Of a stretch of DNA of 18,624 bases, positions 13,576 through 18,624 are shown piece by piece. Both the position numbers and the translations under genes were made by a program. The stretch lies in contig DASZKW010000050.1 in assembly GCA_035552775.1 (NCBI GenBank), positions 1 through 18,624 on the forward strand, given 5' to 3'. Below the pieces are notes generated by a model. It saw only the letters and a list, made by a program, of their open reading frames with translations. It searched no databases and was not told where the DNA came from. Position 1 is the first letter of the stretch. Every line of letters starts with the position of its first letter. The stretch comes from DASZKW01 sp035552775. Lineage in GTDB: Bacteria > Actinomycetota > Acidimicrobiia > Acidimicrobiales > Palsa-688.

Positions 13576-15518
13576 ACGCGCAGTCTCCGCAGGCCTCGGC
13601 GAGGGTGAAGCTGACCGTACTGGCGGTCGTCGTGGCCTGCCTGTTCGCCACCTTGTTCGCCCGCCTCTGGTTCCTCCAGGTCGTCAACGCCCCCACCGCC
13701 CAGGCCGCGGTGCAGACCAACGGCTACAAGACCATCTACACCGCCGCGCCCCGCGGGGAGATCCTGTCCTCCGACGGTGTCGTCCTGGCGGGCAACCGGA
13801 TCTCCCAGGTGATAACCGTGGACCGCCAGACGGCTGGCGCCGACCCCGCAATGAAGAGCCGTCTGGCCGCCCTGCTCGGCATGACGGTCCCTCAGCTGAC
13901 CACGGCCATCAACAACCTGCAGGTCAGCCCGTACGCGCCGGTGCCCGTGATCACCGACGCCAGCGCCCAGCAGATCCTCTACGTCAAGGAGCACCAGGCG
14001 CTCTTCCCCGGAGTGAGCGCCACCGAGGAGACCATCCGTGATTACAGCCCCCAGGGGGTGGCGGCGGCCAACATCGTCGGCTACACAGGCCAGATCAGCC
14101 AACGCCAGTACAAGTCGCTCCAGGCCAAGGGTTACCAGGCGAGCGACCTGATCGGCGAGGATGGTGTCGAGGCGAGCTTCGAGAGCGTGCTGCGAGGCCG
14201 CCCCGGTGTGGAGCGCCTCGCGGTCGACGCCAAGGGTGACGTACTCGGCGTGGTGAGCGACACGCCCCCCGTTTCCGGCGACAACGTGGTCCTGACCGTC
14301 AACGCCGCCGACCAGACGGCCGCGGTCACGAGCCTCGAGGCCGGCATCACCGCGGCGCGCCGGGTGACCGACGTCTACGTGAGCCACATCCGGTACCGGG
14401 CTCCGGCGGGTGCGGTGGTCATCCAGAACCCCAACAACGGCGACCTGCTCGCCTTGGCCACCGACCCCGACTACAACCCCAACGACTTCGTGGGCGGCAT
14501 CAGCCAGGCCAAGTACGCGGGCTACACCAACCCGGCCAACTACTACCCCCTGACCGACCGGGCCATCGCCGGCGCCTACCAGCCGGGCTCGACCTACAAG
14601 CTCATCACCGCCACCGCCGGGCTCCAGACGGGGCTCATCACCCCCCAGACGATCTTCGACGACGTCAGGGGTGGCCTCCAGGTGGGCAACCGGTTCTTTG
14701 CCAACGACCAGGGAGCGGCCTACGGTCCGGTCGACCTGAGCAGGGCCATCACCGTGTCGGACGACGCCTACTTTTACAACATCGGCGCCCAGTTCTACCT
14801 CCAGTCGAAGAAGTACGGTCCCGACGGGCTGCAAAACGTGGCCAAGGCCTACGGGCTCGGGTCCAAGACGGGTATCAACCTTCCCAAGGAGGCGGCCGGT
14901 CTGGTCCCCGACGCCCAGGTGGTCAAGAAGGAGCACCAGCAGTACCCGAAGGCCTATCCCAACGGCACGTGGTATGAAGGCGACGCCGTGCAGACCGCCA
15001 TCGGCGAGGAGCAGGACCTCGTCACCCCCCTCCAACTGGACAGCGCCTACGCCACCTTTGCCAACGGCGGCACCGTCTACACCCCCCAGATCGCATCCGC
15101 CGTCACCACCCCCGCCGGTAAGGCCGTGACCACCTTCGCTCCCAGGCCGGTGCGCCAGGTGGTCCTCACCCCCGCCGACCACGCCGCCATGCTCGCCGGC
15201 TTCGAGGGGGTCACGAGCAACCCGAAGGGCACCGCCTACTTCGACTTCCAGGGCCTTCCCATCCCGGTGGCGGGCAAGACGGGCACGGCCCAGGTCAGCA
15301 ACAACAGCCTGATCGGCACGTCGGCGTACAAGCAGACCACGTCTGTGTTCGCGTCGTTCGCCCCCGCCCAGGCCCCCCAGTTCGCGGTTGACTGCTTCAT
15401 CGAGCAGGCGGGCTACGGCGCCAACTCGGCCGGACCGGTGGTGCGCTCGATCTACAACCAGTTGTTCCACCAGCAACCTGGGCAGCCGGTCCTGGCCAAC
15501 AACGGGGGGCATGACTAG
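13572..15518 (+). CDS. mrdA: Penicillin-binding protein 2 (elongation-specific transpeptidase)
   Basis: This class B penicillin-binding protein cross-links new peptidoglycan in the elongasome. The 648-residue protein has a short cytoplasmic start, one transmembrane helix (~13-35, KLTVLAVVVACLFATLFARLWFLQVV), a PBP-dimer domain starting with the PRGEILSSDGVVLA motif (~60-73), and a transpeptidase domain with nucleophile Ser340 in PGSTYK (SxxK 340-343), SDD at 396-398 in the SxN position, and KTG 569-571 in AGKTGTAQ. The GEDGVEASFESVLRGRPG stretch is typical of PBP2. The SxN Asn is Asp here, as in several actinobacterial PBP2 proteins. GTG 13572 overlaps the mreD stop; its own TAG shares one base with the rodA GTG. 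A cell-division role (FtsI) is excluded by the mre/rodA setting. Confidence 0.95.
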   Translation: MNAQSPQASARVKLTVLAVVVACLFATLFARLWFLQVVNAPTAQAAVQTNGYKTIYTAAPRGEILSSDGVVLAGNRISQVITVDRQTAGADPAMKSRLAALLGMTVPQLTTAINNLQVSPYAPVPVITDASAQQILYVKEHQALFPGVSATEETIRDYSPQGVAAANIVGYTGQISQRQYKSLQAKGYQASDLIGEDGVEASFESVLRGRPGVERLAVDAKGDVLGVVSDTPPVSGDNVVLTVNAADQTAAVTSLEAGITAARRVTDVYVSHIRYRAPAGAVVIQNPNNGDLLALATDPDYNPNDFVGGISQAKYAGYTNPANYYPLTDRAIAGAYQPGSTYKLITATAGLQTGLITPQTIFDDVRGGLQVGNRFFANDQGAAYGPVDLSRAITVSDDAYFYNIGAQFYLQSKKYGPDGLQNVAKAYGLGSKTGINLPKEAAGLVPDAQVVKKEHQQYPKAYPNGTWYEGDAVQTAIGEEQDLVTPLQLDSAYATFANGGTVYTPQIASAVTTPAGKAVTTFAPRPVRQVVLTPADHAAMLAGFEGVTSNPKGTAYFDFQGLPIPVAGKTGTAQVSNNSLIGTSAYKQTTSVFASFAPAQAPQFAVDCFIEQAGYGANSAGPVVRSIYNQLFHQQPGQPVLANNGGHD

Positions 15519-16693
15519 TGACCACGGTCGGCTGGTCGGACAGCTTCTCCCGGTCGCGTACCACGAGTTGGGCGTCGTGGCGCCAGTTCGACGTGGCCCT
15601 CGCCGCCGTGACCGTCGCCGTCGCCGTGTTCGGCGCCGTCCTGCTCTACTACTCCACCCGCGTACAGCTCCAGGCCCAGGGTCTGTCGCCGACGTTCTAT
15701 GCCAAGAAACAGGCGATCTATCTGGTCATCGGCGTGGTGGTGATGATGGCCGTCGCCGCCGTCGACTACCGCAGGTACCGGGACTGGGCGCCGGTGTTGT
15801 TCATCCTCACCGTCCTGTCCCTCGTCGCCGTGTTCGTGCTGGGCAGGAGCAGCAACGGGGCCGAGGCCTGGTTCCAGATCGGCTCGTACCAGCTCGAGCC
15901 CTCCGAGTTCGCCAAACCGACGCTGATAGTGGCCCTGGCCGCGTTCGTGGCCACGTTCAAGGGGCGCCTGCCGGGAAGGGCGCTCGGAGCGGCGCTGGTC
16001 TTGTCGGCGATCCCCCTGGCCCTGATCTACAAGGAGCCCGCCCTCGGCAGCGCCCTCGTGCTCGCCGTGGTGCTCGTCGCCATGCTCGCGCTGGGCGGTG
16101 CCCGCCCCCTGCATCTGGGGATCCTTGCCGTCGTCGCCGTGATCGGCGTCGGGGCCGTGCTCAACCTCGGCGTGCTCCAGAAGTTCCAGCAGGACCGGAT
16201 CACGTCTTTCCTGTCGACGCCCAACCAGCCCAACGCCAAGTTCTTGGCGTCCAAGGCAGGGTCGTCTCGTTACAACGACGCGTATTCCAAGCAGGCGGTG
16301 AGTGACGGCGGCCTCCGGGGCAAGGGCCTGGGTCACGGCCTCATGACCAACCTCGGGGAGGTGCCATCCCAGCAGACCGACTTCATCTTCAGCGCCATCG
16401 CCGAGCAGGTGGGCCTCGTCGGCTCCGCCGTCTTGCTGATGCTGTTCTTGGTCATGACGTGGCGGACCTGGCAGGCGGCGATCCTGTCGCGCGACCAGAT
16501 GGGGACGCTCGTATGCGTCGGCGTGCTGGCCCTGATGGCGTTCCAGGTGTTCGAGAACGTGGGCATGGCCATGGGGATCATGCCCGTGGCCGGCATCACG
16601 CTGCCCTTCGTCAGCTATGGCGGTTCGGCGATGGTGGCCGCCTTCGCCGCCATCGGACTGGTGCTCAACGTGCGCATGCACCGCTTCAACTGA
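15518..16693 (+). CDS. rodA: SEDS peptidoglycan glycosyltransferase RodA
   Basis: RodA polymerises lipid II into glycan strands together with PBP2. The 391-residue protein shows about ten hydrophobic segments. Landmarks are YRRYRDWAP, the LEPSEFAKP motif (equivalent to QPSEFAK), GSSRYNDAYSKQAVSDGGLRGKGLGHG, and VPSQQTDFIFSAIAEQVG, whose Asp288 corresponds to the catalytic Asp of the family, then LPFVSYGGSAM near the C-terminus. The GTG start overlaps the mrdA stop by one base (TAGTG), so RodA and PBP2 are made as a coupled pair, matching their one-to-one complex. The setting distinguishes it from FtsW. A GCCGGC hairpin follows the stop. Confidence 0.96.
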   Translation: MTTVGWSDSFSRSRTTSWASWRQFDVALAAVTVAVAVFGAVLLYYSTRVQLQAQGLSPTFYAKKQAIYLVIGVVVMMAVAAVDYRRYRDWAPVLFILTVLSLVAVFVLGRSSNGAEAWFQIGSYQLEPSEFAKPTLIVALAAFVATFKGRLPGRALGAALVLSAIPLALIYKEPALGSALVLAVVLVAMLALGGARPLHLGILAVVAVIGVGAVLNLGVLQKFQQDRITSFLSTPNQPNAKFLASKAGSSRYNDAYSKQAVSDGGLRGKGLGHGLMTNLGEVPSQQTDFIFSAIAEQVGLVGSAVLLMLFLVMTWRTWQAAILSRDQMGTLVCVGVLALMAFQVFENVGMAMGIMPVAGITLPFVSYGGSAMVAAFAAIGLVLNVRMHRFN

Positions 16694-16712
16694 GCCGGCT
16701 CCCACTGCCGGC
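16694..16712 (+). terminator. Small hairpin after rodA
   Basis: GCCGGC at 16694-16699 and 16707-16712 can pair across a seven-base loop, starting directly after the rodA stop. Because the hexamer is self-complementary and no T-run follows, this may be weak or accidental. It lies just before the promoter of the next gene, where an end to the rod transcript would be expected. Confidence 0.3.
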
Positions 16713-16726
16713 GCGAAGGCGGCCGC

Positions 16727-16732
16727 TAGACT
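16727..16732 (+). promoter_or_regulatory. -10 box for the radical SAM gene, short leader
   Basis: TAGACT, identical to the hexamer before tig, ends ten bases before the ATG at 16743, predicting a leader of only a few bases. No Shine-Dalgarno sequence precedes the ATG and no good -35 is visible. Confidence 0.48.
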
Positions 16733-16742
16733 GGGGCCACTG

Positions 16743-18624
16743 ATGGAGACGCTCTGGCCACAGATCGAACCGTTGCTGGCCCGCGTCCAGAAGCCGGCCC
16801 GCTACATCGGATGCGAGGACGGGGTCAGCGTCGCCCCTCCGGGGCCGGGCCGGGTGGCATGGCTCTTCGTCTACCCCGACACCTACGAGATCGGCTTGCC
16901 CAACCAGGGACTCCAGATCCTGTACGAGTTGATCAACGAGCGCGACGATGCCCTGGCGGAGCGTTCCTACGCACCGTGGCGGGACATGGAGGAGCAACTG
17001 CGCCGGCACGGGGTCCCCCTTTTCTCCGTCGACAATCACCGCGCCGCGGGCGACTTCGACCTGCTCGCGTTCAACTTGTCGGCCGAGTTGGTCTACACCA
17101 ACCTGCTCAACTGCATCGACCTGGCCGGGGTCCCGGTGCGGGCCGTCGATCGCCGCCCGGAGCATCCCCTGGTGGTTGCCGGCGGCCATTGCACCTTCAA
17201 CCCTGAGCCCCTCGCCGACTTCGTCGACGCATTCGTGATCGGCGACGGCGAGGAGGTCGTCGGCGAGATCACCGAGGTGGTGAGGGAGTGGAAGGTATCG
17301 GGGCGCACCGACGGGTCGCGCCACGGCGTCCTGCGTGAGCTGGCGTCCCTGACCGGCGTATACGTACCGTCGATGTACGAGGTGGCCTACGACGGGGGCG
17401 CCCTGGTCGCCGTCACCCCGCGTTACCCCGACGTGCCCGAGCGGGTGGACAAGCGCACCATCTCCGACCTCGCGGCGTGGCCCTACCCAAAACGCCAACT
17501 CGTTCCCCTGACCGAGGTCGTCCACGACCGGCTCAACGTGGAGATCTTCCGGGGTTGCACCAGGGGCTGCCGGTTCTGCCAGGCAGGCATGATCACCCGT
17601 CCCGTGCGCGAGCGCCCCGCTTCCCAGGTGCGCCAGATGGTCAGCGACGGCCTGGCCCGCACCGGTTACGACGAGGTCAGCCTCACTTCGCTGTCGAGCG
17701 CTGATTTCTCGGGTATCGACGAGGTCGTGAGCGGGATCGTCGACGACCCCGCGTGCATGGGCCAGGTCTCGCTCAGCCTGCCGAGCCTGCGGGTCGACGC
17801 CTTCACCGTCGGCATCGCCAGCCAGATCCAGAAGGTAAGGCGCACCGGCCTCACCTTCGCCCCCGAAGCCGGGACCTGGAGGATGCGCCAGGTCATCAAC
17901 AAGCTGATCCGAGAGGAGGACCTCTACGGCGCCGTCGACTCGGCGTTCAGCCAGGGCTGGCGGCGGGTCAAGCTCTACTTCCTCACCGGGCTGCCGACAG
18001 AGAGCGACGAAGACACCCTCGGCATCGCCGCGCTCGCACGCCAATGCGTCGCCATCGGTCGCGGCTACGGAAAGAGCGTCTCGGTCGCCGCGTCGATCGG
18101 CGGCTTCGTCCCCAAGCCGCAGACCCCGTTCCAGTGGTTCGGCCAGGACACGGTCGCGTCCCTGCAGCACCGCATCGGCCTCCTGCGCGACGCGACCAAG
18201 CGGGACCGGGGCGTGCAGCTGCGCTGGCATGACCCCAGAGCCACCCTGGCCGAGGGCATCGCCAGCCGCGGCGACCGCCGGATCGGCGCGGTGATCGAGG
18301 ACGTGTGGCGGGCGGGCGGCACGTTCCAGGAATGGTCCGAGTGCTTCGACCTCGACCGCTGGAGCGACGCCATGGCCCGTCACGCGCTGTCGGTCGACTG
18401 GTACGTCCACCGCCACCGCCACCGCGACGAGTTGCTGCCCTGGGCCCACGTCTCCGCCGGCCTGCACGAGGACTTCCTGTGGACCGAGTGGGAGGACGCG
18501 CTCGGCGCCGCGAGCCCGGCCGGCTCCGGAGGCCACCAGCCGAGCCCGGCCGGCTCCGGAGGCCACCAGCCGAGCCCGGCCGGCTCCGGAGGCCACCAGC
18601 CGAGCCCGGCCGGCTCCGGAGGCC
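16743..18624 (+). CDS. TIGR03960-type B12-binding-like/radical SAM protein (3' end beyond window)
   Basis: At least 627 codons are open to the window edge. The N-terminal ~200 residues have a Rossmann-like, cobalamin-binding-type fold (VAWLFVYPDTYEIGLPNQGLQILY at 38-61, VVAGGHCTFNPEPLADFVDAFVIGDGE later) but no DxHxxG ligand motif. The radical SAM core carries the 4Fe-4S ligands Cys272, Cys276 and Cys279 in GCTRGCRFCQAG, then SLTSLSSADF, LPSLRVDAF, TFAPEAGTWRMRQVINK and KLYFLTGLPTE, all characteristic of the TIGR03960 group. LPWAHVSAGLHEDFLWTEW marks the usual end of the core. The decapeptide repeat then begins and is still running at the edge; a short Cys-rich tail would normally follow. In actinobacteria this family sits before a DUF2344 gene and ribonuclease E/G, so a role in RNA or cofactor modification has been guessed; its reaction is not known to me. 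Confidence 0.88.
   Translation, partial: METLWPQIEPLLARVQKPARYIGCEDGVSVAPPGPGRVAWLFVYPDTYEIGLPNQGLQILYELINERDDALAERSYAPWRDMEEQLRRHGVPLFSVDNHRAAGDFDLLAFNLSAELVYTNLLNCIDLAGVPVRAVDRRPEHPLVVAGGHCTFNPEPLADFVDAFVIGDGEEVVGEITEVVREWKVSGRTDGSRHGVLRELASLTGVYVPSMYEVAYDGGALVAVTPRYPDVPERVDKRTISDLAAWPYPKRQLVPLTEVVHDRLNVEIFRGCTRGCRFCQAGMITRPVRERPASQVRQMVSDGLARTGYDEVSLTSLSSADFSGIDEVVSGIVDDPACMGQVSLSLPSLRVDAFTVGIASQIQKVRRTGLTFAPEAGTWRMRQVINKLIREEDLYGAVDSAFSQGWRRVKLYFLTGLPTESDEDTLGIAALARQCVAIGRGYGKSVSVAASIGGFVPKPQTPFQWFGQDTVASLQHRIGLLRDATKRDRGVQLRWHDPRATLAEGIASRGDRRIGAVIEDVWRAGGTFQEWSECFDLDRWSDAMARHALSVDWYVHRHRHRDELLPWAHVSAGLHEDFLWTEWEDALGAASPAGSGGHQPSPAGSGGHQPSPAGSGGHQPSPAGSGG
18511..18624. repeat. Perfect 30-base coding tandem repeat, cut by the window end
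   Basis: Three complete identical 30-base units (18511-18540, 18541-18570, 18571-18600) and 24 bases of a fourth are seen, beginning CGAGCCCGGCCGGCTCCGGA. The period keeps the radical SAM frame and encodes the decapeptide PSPAGSGGHQ (Ala replaces Pro in the first). The total number of units is unknown because the window ends inside it. Confidence 0.95.

Noticed and set aside
14757..14765. Inactive PBP2 because the SxN motif reads SDD
   Set aside because: SxxK and KTG are intact, and Asp at the third position also occurs in other actinobacterial PBP2 proteins, so loss of activity is not supported.
12651..15512. A 953-codon open frame on the minus strand opposite mreC, mreD and mrdA
   Set aside because: It is the shadow of GC-rich codons on the other strand; the plus-strand proteins have all family motifs, and the minus product is low-complexity without a recognisable domain.
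16686..18596. A 636-codon minus-strand open frame opposite the radical SAM gene
   Set aside because: The plus strand encodes the CxxxCxxC motif and conserved family blocks; the minus frame is an antisense shadow including the repeat.
18511..18624. CRISPR array at the window end
   Set aside because: The 30-base units are directly adjacent with no unique spacers and keep the reading frame, so this is a coding tandem repeat.

Overview
The window looks like chromosomal DNA from a high-GC Gram-positive bacterium, most likely an actinobacterium. Supporting signs are the GC-rich third codon positions, frequent GTG/TTG starts, four-base stop/start overlaps, TANNNT -10 boxes placed almost on the start codon, and a mycobacterial-style DUF732-like secreted protein. 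The gene order tig-clpP-clpX, folC, ndk, mreBCD-mrdA-rodA, then a TIGR03960-type radical SAM gene recalls Acidimicrobiia; that placement is inference from memory, not from a search.

Left part (1-5560) is accessory in character. An AbiEi-type antitoxin gene is read leftward, and the first codons of its probable AbiEii toxin partner overlap its stop and run off the window. A 342-base non-coding stretch holds the abiEi operator/promoter and a second region sharing its sequence words and several dyads. Rightward follow a secreted two-cysteine DUF732-like protein and, 8 bases later, an ABCG-type ABC transporter with ATPase and permease in one chain. A leftward six-kelch secreted and membrane-anchored protein converges on the transporter across a short bidirectional hairpin.

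Middle (5561-5916): tRNA-Pro(TGG) and tRNA-Gly(TCC), both leftward behind one promoter, with a 20-base-period direct repeat between them. They mark the border between the accessory block and the core genome.

Right part (5917-18624) is a dense rightward core block. Trigger factor, ClpP and ClpX form a protein-quality-control operon, followed by folate synthesis/polyglutamylation (folC) and nucleotide balance (ndk). A recognisable promoter then starts the rod/elongasome operon: mreB, mreC, mreD, PBP2 and the SEDS glycosyltransferase RodA, joined by 4-, 4- and 1-base overlaps after a 13-base mreB-mreC gap. These five make the machine that inserts peptidoglycan along the side wall. A radical SAM gene with its own apparent short-leader promoter follows and runs off the window inside a perfect 30-base in-frame tandem repeat.

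The most unusual points are: the shared promoter words at abiEi and the secreted-protein gene, with mutually exclusive dyads; the DUF732-like/ABCG pair beside a kelch surface protein; and two 30-base-period coding minisatellites (mreD tail, radical SAM tail). I found no CRISPR array, insertion sequence, rRNA or phage gene.
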